A stretch of 64,000 bases of DNA from Nigerium massiliense. GTDB taxonomy: Bacteria > Actinomycetota > Actinomycetes > Propionibacteriales > Propionibacteriaceae. The DNA lies in the NCBI RefSeq assembly GCF_000826085.1, contig NZ_CCYM01000003.1, positions 434,001 to 498,000 of the forward strand, written 5' to 3'. Below are positions 52,689 through 62,845 of the stretch, piece after piece. Position 1 is the stretch's first letter, and each line of letters starts with the position of its first letter. The position numbers and the translations under genes were made by a program. The notes beneath the pieces were generated by a model, which saw only the letters and a list, made by a program, of their open reading frames with translations, was not told where the DNA came from and made no database searches.

Positions 52689-54314
52689 ATGGACAGTGCA
52701 CTGCGACCACGCGACATCCAGGCCCGTATCAGGGCCGGGGAATCGGTCGACGATGTGGCGCGCGCGGCCGGCGTTCCCGCCCAGAACATCGACGCCTTCG
52801 CCGCCCCGGTGATCGCCGAGCGCGAGCACATCGCCGGCCTCGCGCTGTCGCACCCGGTGCGGCGGCGGGGCGAGACGACGTCCAACCGCGCCCTGCGCCA
52901 GGCCGTGCACGAGACCCTGACCGCCCGCGGCATCGACGACGATGACGTCGCCTGGGACGCCTGGAAGATCGAGGGACGCCGTTGGCAGGTCCGCGGCCTG
53001 CTGGCCACCGGCTCCACCGAACGCACCGCGCTGTTCGTCTACGACCTCAACGGGCGCTTCTCCGTCGCGGCGAACGAGGACGGCCGCTGGATGATGGGCG
53101 ACGAGCCGCCGAGCATCATCGCCGCCGACCCGCCCGCCGGGGACGACGACCTGGCGATCGTCCGGGCCATCCAGTCCGTCCCCAGCGTCGACGACCGGGC
53201 CGAGGAGGACGAGATCGAGTCCCCGCGCCCGGCGCCGCCCTACGCGGCGAGCGGCACCGACATCGACGACGCCTTCGCCGAGGGCGAGCTCGCCGAGGTG
53301 GACGGCGTCTACGACATCGTGCCCAGCAGCCGGGCCGACCTCGACGTGCTCTACGACATGCTGTCCAGCTTCGACGAAGACTCGGTGCGCATCTACTCCG
53401 GGCTGGTGCACTCGCGTGGCGAGGACGGGCCCGTGCTCGACGCCGACCCGAACGAGGACCCCACCGTCGTGCTGCCGCGCCTCGACGAGGCCGGGGTCCA
53501 GGACGCGCGCGACGGGCGAGCCGGCGGGTCGGACGACCGAGCCGACGGCTCGTCCCACCACGAGACGGACGCCGAGACCCTGGACTTCCCCCAGGACACC
53601 GGACGGCCCGCGCGCGACGAGGGCCTCCCGGTCCCGCCGGCCCCAGGCGTGCCGCACCGGGTCGAGACGGCCGAGGATGAGGCCGAGGTCGACCACTCGC
53701 ACACGCCCGAGTCCGCCCCAACCCCGGAGGTGGTGACGCTGCCGGCCGACCGGCGACCGGACGCCGAGATCACCGGGGGCGAGGAAGCGGCGCTCGCCGA
53801 GCCCACCGCGCCGGACCCGGCGGATCCGGAGCCCGCCGCCGCGCATGTGCGCGCGGACGAGGACGTGGAGACCCTCCCGATCGAGCACCCGGCCGCCGAG
53901 GCTGCCGCGGAGTCCGATCCGGAGGCGGCGCCCGCCGAGCCCGTCGTCGCGGAGCCGGCACCCGAGGACGCCGACCCCGTCGAGGCGGACGACCACCTGT
54001 TCGGCCCGGCGTCCGACGCCCCGGATGAGTCCCAGCCCGACGACCTGGAGGGCGCGCCACTCGCGGGCGACGACCACGCGTCGCCGGAGCCGGCGGCGTC
54101 CGATGACCACGTCGACCCCACGTCCGAGGACCAGGACGACCCCGACGCGGAGAAGACGGTGACCGTGCGGCCACGTCGCCGCCGGGCCACCCAGCCGTCG
54201 CTGGTCGATGATGAGACGGGGCCGGTTCCCTCGTCGCGTCCGCGCAAGGGCAAGCGGGCCTCGGTGCCCAGCTGGGACGAGATCATGTTCGGCTCGCCCC
54301 GCAAGCAGGATTGA
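52689..54314 (+). CDS. sepH: Septation protein SepH
   Basis: A 541-residue division protein. The N-terminal DUF3071 domain has 'LRPRDIQARIRAGESVDDVA' (20 residues, a helix-turn-helix), 'VIAEREHIAGLALSHPVRR' (19 residues) and 'WDAWKIEGRRWQVRGLL'. From residue ~165 to ~500 it is a long, acidic, Pro/Ala/Glu-rich linker. The C-terminus is basic ('RPRKGKRASVPSWDEIMFG', 19 residues), a conserved FtsZ-related tail. SepH promotes FtsZ assembly in Streptomyces and mycobacteria. ATG 52689 has GGAGA upstream. Many homologues carry ~55 more N-terminal residues, and the frame is open to 52565, so a longer form from GTG 52581 is possible. Confidence 0.92.
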   Translation: MDSALRPRDIQARIRAGESVDDVARAAGVPAQNIDAFAAPVIAEREHIAGLALSHPVRRRGETTSNRALRQAVHETLTARGIDDDDVAWDAWKIEGRRWQVRGLLATGSTERTALFVYDLNGRFSVAANEDGRWMMGDEPPSIIAADPPAGDDDLAIVRAIQSVPSVDDRAEEDEIESPRPAPPYAASGTDIDDAFAEGELAEVDGVYDIVPSSRADLDVLYDMLSSFDEDSVRIYSGLVHSRGEDGPVLDADPNEDPTVVLPRLDEAGVQDARDGRAGGSDDRADGSSHHETDAETLDFPQDTGRPARDEGLPVPPAPGVPHRVETAEDEAEVDHSHTPESAPTPEVVTLPADRRPDAEITGGEEAALAEPTAPDPADPEPAAAHVRADEDVETLPIEHPAAEAAAESDPEAAPAEPVVAEPAPEDADPVEADDHLFGPASDAPDESQPDDLEGAPLAGDDHASPEPAASDDHVDPTSEDQDDPDAEKTVTVRPRRRRATQPSLVDDETGPVPSSRPRKGKRASVPSWDEIMFGSPRKQD

Positions 54315-54420
54315 GCCCCAGCCCCCTCGGGACCGATCGCGGGCCCTCGCGCTCGGCGGCGACATGGAGGACGCCGCCGTCGCGCCGAGGCGCCTGGCAC
54401 CGGCCCCGACGGGATCACCC

Positions 54421-55086
54421 CTAGCGGGGGCCGTCCCCGGCGTCCCCGAACGGCAGCGGGTCGCCGGGTAGCGCGACGCCGCTCACGTTCGCGGTCTGCC
54501 TGCGGCGGTGGTGCTGGCGGCACAGCACCTCGTAGCGCACCTCCGCGGGGCGCTCGCCGTCGATGTCCCCCACAGCCACCTGGTCGCCCTCGGTGACCAT
54601 CACGCCGTTCACCACCCGCGCGTTGTGCGTGGCGACGCGCCCGCACCAGCACCGCGGGCGCGCCTGCAGCAGCTCGATCGTGTCGCTCAGCTCCATGAGC
54701 CGGCGCGAGCCCGGGAAGAGCTCGGTGCGAAAATCGGTGAGGATGCCGAAGCAGTAGACGTCCACCTCGAGGTCGTCCACGACGCGGGCGAGCAGGTCGA
54801 CCTGGGCGGGCGTGTAGAACTGCGCCTCGTCGCACACGAGGAAGTCCACGCGGCGGCCGGCCATGATGTCCTGGGTGACGAAGGCGAAGAAGTCGAACGC
54901 GTCGTCCACCTCGACCGCGGGCTCGACCATCCCCAGCCGCGACGAGATGCGCGCCTCCCCCGAGCGGTCCTGACGCGTGAACCGGTGGCCGCGACGCCCG
55001 GCGCTGGTCTCGGTGAAGTCGATCTGCAGGGCCAGCGTCGACTTGCCGCAGTTCATCGGCCCCGTGAAGTAGCGAAGCGACGCCAT
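54421..55086 (-). CDS. tdk: Thymidine kinase
   Basis: A 221-residue type II thymidine kinase. 'GPMNCGKST' (residues 9-17) is the P-loop, 'FLVCDEAQFYTPAQVD' carries the catalytic Glu, and 'CFGILTDFRTELFPGS' the lid. The zinc site is formed by 'RCWCGRVATHN' and the C-terminal 'CRQHH'. It salvages thymidine into dTMP. ATG 55086 shares a base with the stop codon of the phosphodiesterase gene. Last gene of a three-gene operon. With dut nearby it manages dTTP supply. Confidence 0.95.
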   Translation of the reverse strand: MASLRYFTGPMNCGKSTLALQIDFTETSAGRRGHRFTRQDRSGEARISSRLGMVEPAVEVDDAFDFFAFVTQDIMAGRRVDFLVCDEAQFYTPAQVDLLARVVDDLEVDVYCFGILTDFRTELFPGSRRLMELSDTIELLQARPRCWCGRVATHNARVVNGVMVTEGDQVAVGDIDGERPAEVRYEVLCRQHHRRRQTANVSGVALPGDPLPFGDAGDGPR

Positions 55087-56198
55087 CAATCCACCAGGAG
55101 CGCGACCCGCACCTCGGCGGGGGTCAGGGAGCCGTGCATGCCGATCAGGCTGAACTCCTGGGGCTGTTGCCGCGTCATCACCGCGCCGCCGCCGGCCATC
55201 GCCACCAGGACGTCGCCGAACCGGGGGGCCAGCCGGGCCGCCACCTCGCCGAACCAGCCCTCGGCGATCGCCTCGTCGCGGGTGCGCACCCACGCGTCCT
55301 CGCCGAACCGGTCCGCCCAGCGCCGCGCGACCGCCCCGGGCTCCCGCGTGTAGAGCTGACGCAGCCGGCCCTCGCCGCCCAGCAGGTCGACGCCGGCCAG
55401 CAGCTCGGGCTCGTCATCGACGAGCACCTGGTCGGCGGGAGCGACGTCGACCATGCCGTGATCTCCGGTCACCACCAGCCGGACGTCGCCGGGCAACTCC
55501 GCGCGCAGGCGGGCGGCGAGGGCGTCCACCCGGGCGAGCGTGTCCGTCCAGGCGTCCGACCGCCAGCCCCGCCCGTGGCCGACGTGATCGAGCTCGCGCT
55601 CGTAGAAATAGACGAGGGCGCGCTCCCCCTCCGTCGCGGCTGCCACCCCGCTGCGGACGCGCTGGTCCTCGTCCCTCTCGTCGGGCACGGGGGCGAACCG
55701 CGCGCCACGCATGCTGGCGTCGGTCAGGCCGGTGCCTGCGAACCGCGCGGGCGCGACCATCGAGACCGCGACGCCGGTCTTGGCCAGGCGCTCTAAGGCG
55801 GTGAGCCGCGGCTGGACGTCGAGCCCGGACAACCCGCTCTCCCAGGCCAGGGCGTTGAGGAGCCTCTCCGGCGCGAACGGGTGGCGGAACGTGTAGCCGG
55901 CGATGCCGTGCTGGCCCGGGGTCAGCGCCGACCCGAGGCTGGTGAGGCTCGTCGCCGTGGTGCTGGGGACGCCGCAGGTCAGCTTTCGCCGGGACAGCAG
56001 CGACGCCAGGTAGGGCGCGTGTTCGGCGCGCTCGGCGAGGAGGCTCTCGCCGAGGCCGTCCACCATCATGACGACCCAACGGTCGGACGCCGGGAGGCCC
56101 AACGTGTCCTCCCAGCCGAGCCCCCAGCCCGACGCGATACTCGGGACGAGCTCGGCCAGTGTGGAGCTCCCGTAGCGCGGAAGCAGCGGTTCGCTCAC
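55086..56198 (-). CDS. Alkaline phosphatase/nucleotide pyrophosphatase-superfamily protein
   Basis: A 370-residue hydrolase of the type I phosphodiesterase fold. 'VVMMVDGLGESLLAERAEH' (19 residues) holds the first metal Asp, 'GVPSTTATSLTSLGSALTPG' (20 residues) the nucleophile Thr and 'TGDHGMVDV' the second metal set. No signal peptide, so it is cytoplasmic, as in other Actinobacteria where it precedes thymidine kinase. Substrate unknown; a nucleotide or sugar phosphodiester is likely. The start overlaps the DUF5998 stop codon (ATGA). Confidence 0.88.
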   Translation of the reverse strand: MSEPLLPRYGSSTLAELVPSIASGWGLGWEDTLGLPASDRWVVMMVDGLGESLLAERAEHAPYLASLLSRRKLTCGVPSTTATSLTSLGSALTPGQHGIAGYTFRHPFAPERLLNALAWESGLSGLDVQPRLTALERLAKTGVAVSMVAPARFAGTGLTDASMRGARFAPVPDERDEDQRVRSGVAAATEGERALVYFYERELDHVGHGRGWRSDAWTDTLARVDALAARLRAELPGDVRLVVTGDHGMVDVAPADQVLVDDEPELLAGVDLLGGEGRLRQLYTREPGAVARRWADRFGEDAWVRTRDEAIAEGWFGEVAARLAPRFGDVLVAMAGGGAVMTRQQPQEFSLIGMHGSLTPAEVRVALLVD

Positions 56199-56773
56199 GC
56201 CGCTCCCGTGCCCGTGGCCCGCTGCAACGCCGTGCCGAAGTCGATGAGGCGGTGCAGCGGCCCGGTGCCGTCCGCGGCGGAGCTGACGCGGACGGTGAGG
56301 TCGTCGGACGCGTCCGATGCGGTGTACCCGTGGTCGGCGTCGCAGTCCGGGTCACCACAGGTGGCGGGCTCGATCTCGAGCCGACGCATCACCCCCCAGC
56401 CGATGGACAGCCACACCTCGGTGGGCTGCATGCCGCCCGTGCCGTACCGCTCGGGGTTCGTGACGACATGGGTCAGCGACACCGAGCGGATCTGGGACAG
56501 GGCGACGGACTCGATCGTGGACAGCGCCTGGGTGGGCCCGGGCTGATCCCCGTCGTCGGTGTGGCTGACCAGGAAACGCGTCGGCGTGAGCACCAGCACG
56601 GTCACGTGGCGGTGGATCGCGTCGTGGTTGAACGTGGCCTCGTGATGGACGACGGAGTTCACGACGCGCTCGTCCCCGATGGCCTGGGCGAGCGTGGCCT
56701 CGATGAACTGGGGGAAGTAGCCGGACGCGACGATCGCGTCGTGGAGATCCCGGGTCAGCCCGCCTGTTGTCAT
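56195..56773 (-). CDS. DUF5998 family protein
   Basis: A 192-residue soluble protein. 'LHDAIVASGYFPQFIEATL' (19 residues), 'VVHHEATFNHDAIHRHVTVL' (20 residues) and 'WGVMRRLEIEPATCGDPDCD' (20 residues, with two Cys) are family marks. It looks like an Actinobacteria-only protein found in the sepH neighbourhood. Function unknown. ATG 56773 has a GGGAGG site. It is first in the operon DUF5998-phosphodiesterase-tdk, divergent from the DUF2183 gene. Confidence 0.85.
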   Translation of the reverse strand: MTTGGLTRDLHDAIVASGYFPQFIEATLAQAIGDERVVNSVVHHEATFNHDAIHRHVTVLVLTPTRFLVSHTDDGDQPGPTQALSTIESVALSQIRSVSLTHVVTNPERYGTGGMQPTEVWLSIGWGVMRRLEIEPATCGDPDCDADHGYTASDASDDLTVRVSSAADGTGPLHRLIDFGTALQRATGTGAA

Positions 56774-56866
56774 TGGGCCATCCTCCCACTTCTGCCGGGC
56801 ACGGCAAAAGCAGCCGGGGTCCACGGCGTTCGCGCGGTTGAGCGCCGAACCGCTAAGTTCGGGCGC

Positions 56867-57910
56867 ATGAGTAACCGGCCCTTCGTCGCCGCCCGCATCG
56901 AGCTGTGGCTCGACCGACGCCTCGAGAAGTTCTTCCGCGGCAGGGGCTGGCGCGAGCGCGTCATCACGTACTCCGGCTACGGCAGCGAGGACGGCGCCCG
57001 CGTCCTGGCCCGCATCGTGCTGGCGCCGCAGTTCCGAGACTCCCAGATCGGCAAGGCGGCCGAGCAGTTCCTGCACCGCCGCGGCTGGCGCAACTTCCTG
57101 ACGGCCGCCTGCGTGCACCAGCGCTACTCGATCCGGTTCGGCGACGCCGTCGTCGAGGGCACCACCGACCGGGGCGGCTACGTCGACCACCGGCTGCGCG
57201 GCCACGGCCAGTCCCCCGGCTGGCAGCAGGCGACGATCCTGCCCGAGGGCGTGGACGAGGGGGAACAGGCGGACGTGCTGGTCGTCAAGAACGACGAGAC
57301 GTTCGGCATCATCAGCGACATCGACGACACGGTGCTCACGACGCTGCTTCCGCGCCCGATGGTGGCCGCGTGGAACTCCTTCATCGTCACCGAGTCCGCG
57401 CGCCAGGCCGTGCCGGGCATGGCGGCGCTGTACCGCGAGCTGCTCGCGGCCCACCCGGACGCGCCGATCATCTTCCTGTCCACCGGCGCGTGGAACACCC
57501 AGCCGTTCCTGCGCCGCTTCCTCAAGCGGCACAACTTCCCCGACGGCCCGATGCTGCTGACCGACTGGGGCCCGACGAACACCGGCTGGTTCCGCTCGGG
57601 CCAAGCCCACAAGCGCGAGTCGCTGCTGCAGCTGTGCCTCGACCTGCCCAACATCACGTGGCTGCTGGTCGGCGACGACGGCCAGCACGATCCGGAGATC
57701 TACGGCGACTTCGCCCGCAACGACGCCCCGCGCGCGCGGCTCATCGCCATCCGCCAACTCAACCCGACCGAGCAGTTCCTCGCCCACGGCACCACCGAAC
57801 CCATCGCTCCGGACGATCCCCACGAGCGCGCCGACGTCGAGACCATCAGCGCCCCCGACGGCCGCGGGCTGCTCGCGCAGCTGCGCCAGCGCGGCCTGCT
57901 GACCCGCTGA
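56867..57910 (+). CDS. App1-type phosphatase domain protein (DUF2183)
   Basis: A 347-residue protein. The C-terminal part has the HAD-like DxDxT motif 'GIISDIDDTVLTT' near residue 150 and 'IIFLSTGAWNTQPFLRRFL' (19 residues), both App1/DUF2183 marks. Yeast App1 is a phosphatidate phosphatase. The bacterial substrate is not known. 'GDDGQHDPEIYGDFA' supplies the later Asp pair. The N-terminal ~140 residues form a beta-rich domain. ATG 56867 follows a -10 box TAAGTT (56854-56859) by seven bases, so it is probably leaderless. Confidence 0.88.
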   Translation: MSNRPFVAARIELWLDRRLEKFFRGRGWRERVITYSGYGSEDGARVLARIVLAPQFRDSQIGKAAEQFLHRRGWRNFLTAACVHQRYSIRFGDAVVEGTTDRGGYVDHRLRGHGQSPGWQQATILPEGVDEGEQADVLVVKNDETFGIISDIDDTVLTTLLPRPMVAAWNSFIVTESARQAVPGMAALYRELLAAHPDAPIIFLSTGAWNTQPFLRRFLKRHNFPDGPMLLTDWGPTNTGWFRSGQAHKRESLLQLCLDLPNITWLLVGDDGQHDPEIYGDFARNDAPRARLIAIRQLNPTEQFLAHGTTEPIAPDDPHERADVETISAPDGRGLLAQLRQRGLLTR

Positions 57911-58034
57911 ATCCGGGCGCGGCGGTGTCCGCGTCCGGCGAAACCCGGCGCCCAAATGCGGGCCCAAGCGCCGCTGACAGGGAACAATGTCGGGGGTTTC
58001 CCAGCGTGTGACCAGTGAGGAGTGAGCAACGGCC

Positions 58035-60467
58035 ATGGCCAAGACGCCCGTCGACGACGAGCCCGTCGAGAACATCGTCAACATCGACGTCTCGGAGGAG
58101 ATGGAGACAAGCTTCCTCGAGTACGCGTACTCCGTCATCTACTCCCGCGCGCTCCCCGACGCCCGCGACGGCCTCAAGCCCGTGCAGCGGCGCATCCTGT
58201 ACTCGATGGACGACATGGGCCTGCGCCCCGACCGCCCCCACGTGAAGTGCGCCCGCGTCGTCGGCGACGTGATGGGCAAGCTGCACCCCCACGGCGACAC
58301 CGCCATCTACGACGCGTTGGTCCGCATGGGACAGCCGTGGGCGGTCCGGCTGCCGGTGATCGACGGGCACGGCAACTTCGGCTCCCTGGACGCCGGCCCC
58401 GCCGCCATGCGCTACACCGAGTGCCGCATGGCGCCCGCCGCGCTCGCGATGACCCGCGGGCTGGACGAGGACACCGTCGACTTCCGGCCCAACTACGACG
58501 GCAAGCTCGACGAGCCGGTCGTGCTGCCCGCCGCCTTCCCGAACCTCCTGGTCAACGGCTCGACCGGCATCGCGGTCGGCATGGCCACCAACATCCCGCC
58601 GCACAATCTGGTGGAGTGCGTGCAGGCGATCAAGCACCTCCTCAAGCACCCGGACGCCTCGGTCGACGACCTCATGCGGTTCCTCCCCGGACCCGACCTC
58701 CCCAGCGGGGGCAAGATCATCGGGCTGGACGGCGTCCGCGACGGCTACCACCACGGCCGCGGCAGCTTCAAGATCCGCGCGACGGCCCGCGTCGAGCAGG
58801 TCAGCCCGCGCCGCAAGGGCATCGTCGTCACCGAGCTGCCCTACATGGTCGGTCCCGAGCGCATCATCGAGCAGATCAAGACGCTCGTGCAGTCGAAGAA
58901 GATCTCCGGCATCGCCGACGTCAAGGACCTCACCGACCTGACCAAGGGGCTACGGCTCGTCATCGAGGTCAAGAACGGCATCAACCCGGACGCGCTGCTC
59001 GAGCAGCTCTACAAGCACACGAAACTCGAGGACAACTTCGGCATCAACATGGTGGCGCTGGTCGACGGCCAGCCGCAGACGCTGTCCCTGCTGGACGCGC
59101 TGCGCGTCTACACCGACCACCGCCTCGACGTGACCCTGCGACGCACACGCTTTCGCTACGAGAAGGCGTCCGCCGACCTGCACCTCGTCCAGGGACTGCT
59201 CATCGCGATCGCCGACATCGACGACGTCATCGCGATCATCCGCGGTTCGGACGACGTGGCGTCCGCCCGGGCCAAGCTCATCGAGGTCTTCGACCTGTCC
59301 GAGACGCAGGCCAACTACATCCTCGACCTGCAGCTGCGCCGTCTCACCAAATTCAGCCAGATCGAGCTGGAGAAGCGGCGCGAGGAGCTCGAGCGCACCA
59401 TGGCCGAACTGGCCAACATCATCGAGAACGACGCCGAGCTGCGCACCCTGGTCGCGCGCGAGCTCGACGAGGTGGCCCGCGAGCACGGGACGCCGCGGCG
59501 CACCATCCTGCTGGCCGGTTCGGGCGCCTCGGTGAGCGCGTCCACCGCCCCGCTGGAGATCGCCGACGACCCGTGCTGGGTGATGCTGAGTTCGACGGGG
59601 CTGGTGGCCCGCGCCGACACCGACGAGGCGATGCCGGCCTCCGGGCGCCGGGCCCAGCACGACCTCATCAGTTCCGCGATCCGCACGACCGCGCGCGGCG
59701 AGTACGGCGTCCTGACGTCGGCGGGGCGCGTGGTGCGCGCCCAGGCGATCGAACTGCCGAGCATCGCGCTCACCGCGGACGCGCCCACGCTCCAGGGCGG
59801 CTCCCCCATCGCCGAGCTCGTCGCCCTCGACAAGGACGAGCGTGTCCTCGCCCTCACCACGCTCGCCGACAGCACCTTCGGCTGGGCGCTGGGCACCCGG
59901 AACGGCGTCGTCAAGCGGGTCAACCCCGAACTGCTCAACCGGGACGCCTGGGAGGTCATCCGGCTCGACGCCGGCGACGAGGTCGTCGGCGCGCTCGAAC
60001 TGGCCGGCGACGAGGGCGAGCTCACGTTCATCACCACCGACGCCCAACTGCTGCATTTCCCGGTCTCCTCCGTGCGCCCACAGGGCCGCTCGGGTGGCGG
60101 CGTCGCCGGCATCCGGCTGGCCGAGGGCGCCCACGCGCTCTGGTTCGGCGTCGTCGACGACCCGGACGCCGTCGTCGCGACGGTCTCCGGGTCGTCGTCC
60201 GCGCTGCCGGGCACGCAGGCAGGGTCGGTCAAGGTGACGCCGTTCGCCGAATATCCCGGCAAGGGACGCGGCACCGGCGGCGTCCGGTGCCACCGGTTCC
60301 TGCGGGGCGAGGACGCCCTCATCAACGCGTGGGCCGGTCCCGTCCCCGCGGTGGCCGCCGCCGAGAGCGGCGCGCCCGTCGAGCTGCCGGCGGCCTCCGA
60401 CCGGCGCGACGGCTCCGGGGTCGCGCCGCCCATGCCGATCGCCGCGGTGGGCACTCGCCGGCACTGA
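58035..60467 (+). CDS. parC: DNA topoisomerase IV subunit A
   Basis: An 810-residue type IIA topoisomerase A subunit. 'PDARDGLKPVQRRILYSM' (18 residues) starts the winged helix, 'KLHPHGDTAIYDALVRM' (17 residues) is the quinolone-interaction region, and 'AMRYTECRMAPAAL' has the catalytic Tyr ~127. The C-terminal ~300 residues are the beta-pinwheel DNA-wrapping domain without the GyrA-box. It decatenates sister chromosomes with ParE, whose gene is not in the window. Naming ParC rather than GyrA rests on the missing GyrA-box and the neighbourhood (sepH, tdk) that matches Streptomyces. Confidence 0.9.
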   Translation: MAKTPVDDEPVENIVNIDVSEEMETSFLEYAYSVIYSRALPDARDGLKPVQRRILYSMDDMGLRPDRPHVKCARVVGDVMGKLHPHGDTAIYDALVRMGQPWAVRLPVIDGHGNFGSLDAGPAAMRYTECRMAPAALAMTRGLDEDTVDFRPNYDGKLDEPVVLPAAFPNLLVNGSTGIAVGMATNIPPHNLVECVQAIKHLLKHPDASVDDLMRFLPGPDLPSGGKIIGLDGVRDGYHHGRGSFKIRATARVEQVSPRRKGIVVTELPYMVGPERIIEQIKTLVQSKKISGIADVKDLTDLTKGLRLVIEVKNGINPDALLEQLYKHTKLEDNFGINMVALVDGQPQTLSLLDALRVYTDHRLDVTLRRTRFRYEKASADLHLVQGLLIAIADIDDVIAIIRGSDDVASARAKLIEVFDLSETQANYILDLQLRRLTKFSQIELEKRREELERTMAELANIIENDAELRTLVARELDEVAREHGTPRRTILLAGSGASVSASTAPLEIADDPCWVMLSSTGLVARADTDEAMPASGRRAQHDLISSAIRTTARGEYGVLTSAGRVVRAQAIELPSIALTADAPTLQGGSPIAELVALDKDERVLALTTLADSTFGWALGTRNGVVKRVNPELLNRDAWEVIRLDAGDEVVGALELAGDEGELTFITTDAQLLHFPVSSVRPQGRSGGGVAGIRLAEGAHALWFGVVDDPDAVVATVSGSSSALPGTQAGSVKVTPFAEYPGKGRGTGGVRCHRFLRGEDALINAWAGPVPAVAAAESGAPVELPAASDRRDGSGVAPPMPIAAVGTRRH

Positions 60468-60495
60468 CCGGACCCTGGCGTCCCCGGACGCGACA

Positions 60496-60525
60496 GGGCC
60501 CGCGCCGCCGACGCGACGCGGGCCC
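60496..60525. terminator. Bidirectional terminator between parC and the GH3 locus
   Basis: GGGCCCGCG (60496-60504) pairs exactly with 60517-60525 around a 12-base loop. It lies between convergent genes. Confidence 0.65.
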
Positions 60526-60543
60526 GGAGGTCCCCCGAGGATC

Positions 60544-62690
60544 TCACCGCACGGTGAGCGTCCCGATCTGCGGAGCGTCGCTGGAGTTGCCCGCGAAGAC
60601 CGCGAATTCGCCCGTCGGCACGGCGAAGCCGCGCTCGGCGTACGACCACGCCGACAGCGGATGGTTCGTCGCGTTGGGGTCGACCGTGATCGTGACCTTC
60701 TTCGACTCGCCCGGCTCGAGCGTGATCTTCTAGAAGCCGACCAGCCGCTTCGGTGGCTGGCCCTCGGTCGGCACGCCCAGGTAGACCTGGACGACCTCCG
60801 CGCCGGCCCGGTCGCCGGTGTTCGTCACCGTCGCCGTCACGTCGAAGGGCTGCGTCCCGTCGTTGCGGTCGGACGACAGGGCCGCGTCCGCGATGTCGAA
60901 CGTGGTGTACGACAACCCGAACCCGAACGCGAACTGCGGTTCGATGCCCTCGGACTGGAACCAGCGGTAGCCGACGCGGCGTCCCTCGCTGTACCGGATC
61001 ACCGGGTAGCCGGCCCCCTCGTCCGTGCCCGGGTAGCGGGTCGGATCGCCGGCGTACAGCGTGTCCTCGGCCCGGCGCGGGTAGGTGGTGGGCATCTTGC
61101 CGGACGGGTTGACGACGCCGAACACCAGGTCGGCGACGACGTGACCGTCCTCGGCGCCCTGGTTCCACGCCTCCAGCACCGCCGAGGCCTTGTCGAGCCA
61201 GGGCATCAGGATCGGCGAGCTGTCCTTCAGGACGACCACCGCGTCCGGCGCGGCGTCCAGGATCGCCTCGACGAGCTTGTTCTGGTCGTTGTCCATGTTG
61301 GCGCTGGGACGGTCGGCGCCCTCGGTCGCGACCACGCCCGCCATGATGATGACGGTGTCGGCCTCCTTGGCCGCGGAGACGGCCTCGTCCAGGTTGGCCA
61401 GGTCGTGCGCGACGGTGACCTTCGAGACCGTGGCGTCCGAGCCGAGGTCGCGCAGGACGTCCTGGGTACCCTCGACCGGCGAGACGGTGTAGAGCGGGTC
61501 GACCTTGGACGAACCGCCGCCGCCCTGACAGGCGTCGTCGACGAACTCGGCCTGCCCGACGATGAGCACCGAGCCGGCCGTGGCCGGGTCGAGCGGGAGG
61601 CGTCCGCCGTCGTTCTTCAGCAGGACCGCGATCTGCTCACCGATCGTGCGGGACCTGGCGCCGTTGCCCTTGGCGTCGATCTCCCGCGGGGCGTAGGGGC
61701 GCTCGAAGTGGCCGAAGCGGAACATCTGCGTGAAGCGGCGCACCAGCGCGCGATCGACGGTCTGGATCTCGAGGCTGGTGTCGTTGAGGGCGTTCTTGAC
61801 GTTCTCCTCGTTCAGCCACTTGGCGTCCGGCATCTCGTGGTCCATGCCGGCGTTGAGCGAAGCCGCCGCGGAGCGACACGACCAGAAGTCCGACTGCACG
61901 TAGCCGTCGAAGCCCCAGTCCTCGCGGAGCACCTTGGTCAGCGTGTCGTGGTTCTCGGTCGCGTAGACACCGTCGACGCGGTTGTAGGCGCTCATCACGG
62001 CGGCGATGTCGGCGTCCTTGACGAGCATCTCGAACGGCAGCAGGTAGAGCTCGCGCAGGACGTCCTCGTCGACGACGACCGAGGTGCGGAACCGCTCGTA
62101 TTCCTGGTCGTTCACGACGTAGTGCTTCGCCATCGCGATGATGTTGTGGGCCTGGATCGACTTGGTCACCTCGACGCCCATGACGCCCGACAGGTAGGGG
62201 TCTTCCGAGAAGTAACTCGAAGTTACGGCCGGCGATCTCGGTGCGGTGCAGGCAGACGCCCGGACCCTCGAGCACGTGCTGGCCCAGGGCATCGGTCTCG
62301 TCGCCGATGATGTCGCCGTACTCGCTCGCCAGCTGCGGGTCGAAACCGGTGGCGAGCACGATCGTCATGGGCAGGCTGGTGGCGGGCGGGCTGGGGGGTG
62401 CCGTCGCCCATGCCCACGCCGACGGGGCCGTTCGTGATGCGGAACCGAGGGATGCCGAGCTCGTCGATCGCGGCGACGTGCCGCTCCACGCGGATCTGCG
62501 CGGCCAGTTGCTCCATCTCTTCCGCCGTCGACGCTGTGGACGCGGCGCCGTAGATGTCGATCGTCTCCATCGCGCCGTGCAGCTGGGCGATCTTCTGCTC
62601 CAGCGTCATGGCCTCGACGAGCTTCTCGGCACGCTCGCGAGGGCTCAGCGTCGCGTCCATCCAGGGTCGAGACTCGGATACCTGGGTCAT
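60544..62690 (-). pseudogene. Beta-glucosidase-type GH3 protein with two frameshifts and one nonsense codon
   Basis: The start is ATG 62690 (GGAG upstream) with 'LVEAMTLEQKIAQLHGAME' (19 residues), the usual GH3 opening. Lesion 1: a six-C run (minus strand) at 62393-62398. With five C the frame runs on correctly into 'MTIVLATGFDPQLASEYG'. Lesion 2: an extra T near 62216 after 'AGRNFE'; removing it gives 'YFSEDPYLSG'. Lesion 3: TAG at 60732-60730 where the homologous codon is Glu ('LVGFEKITLEPGE'-like), after which 60 residues of the fibronectin III-like domain continue to TGA 60544. The nucleophile motif 'GFDGYVQSDFWS' is intact. It is a pseudogene unless these are sequence errors. Confidence 0.85.
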
Positions 62691-62845
62691 CGAGGAACTC
62701 CACTCGTGTGGCGGAAAGTGTGTCGAGTCTAATGAGACAGCCGTCGGACGACAGGGGGACGACAGCATTCGTCCGGCGACCCGGAAGACGCCGCTGAGGT
62801 TCCCACGGCTGCCCCGCGCAGCCGTCTTGCAACACGGTGTTGAAA

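Noticed and set aside
52405..52710. 101-codon minus-strand frame between DUF4193 and sepH
   Set aside because: It overlaps both promoters, has no ribosome site and no family features.
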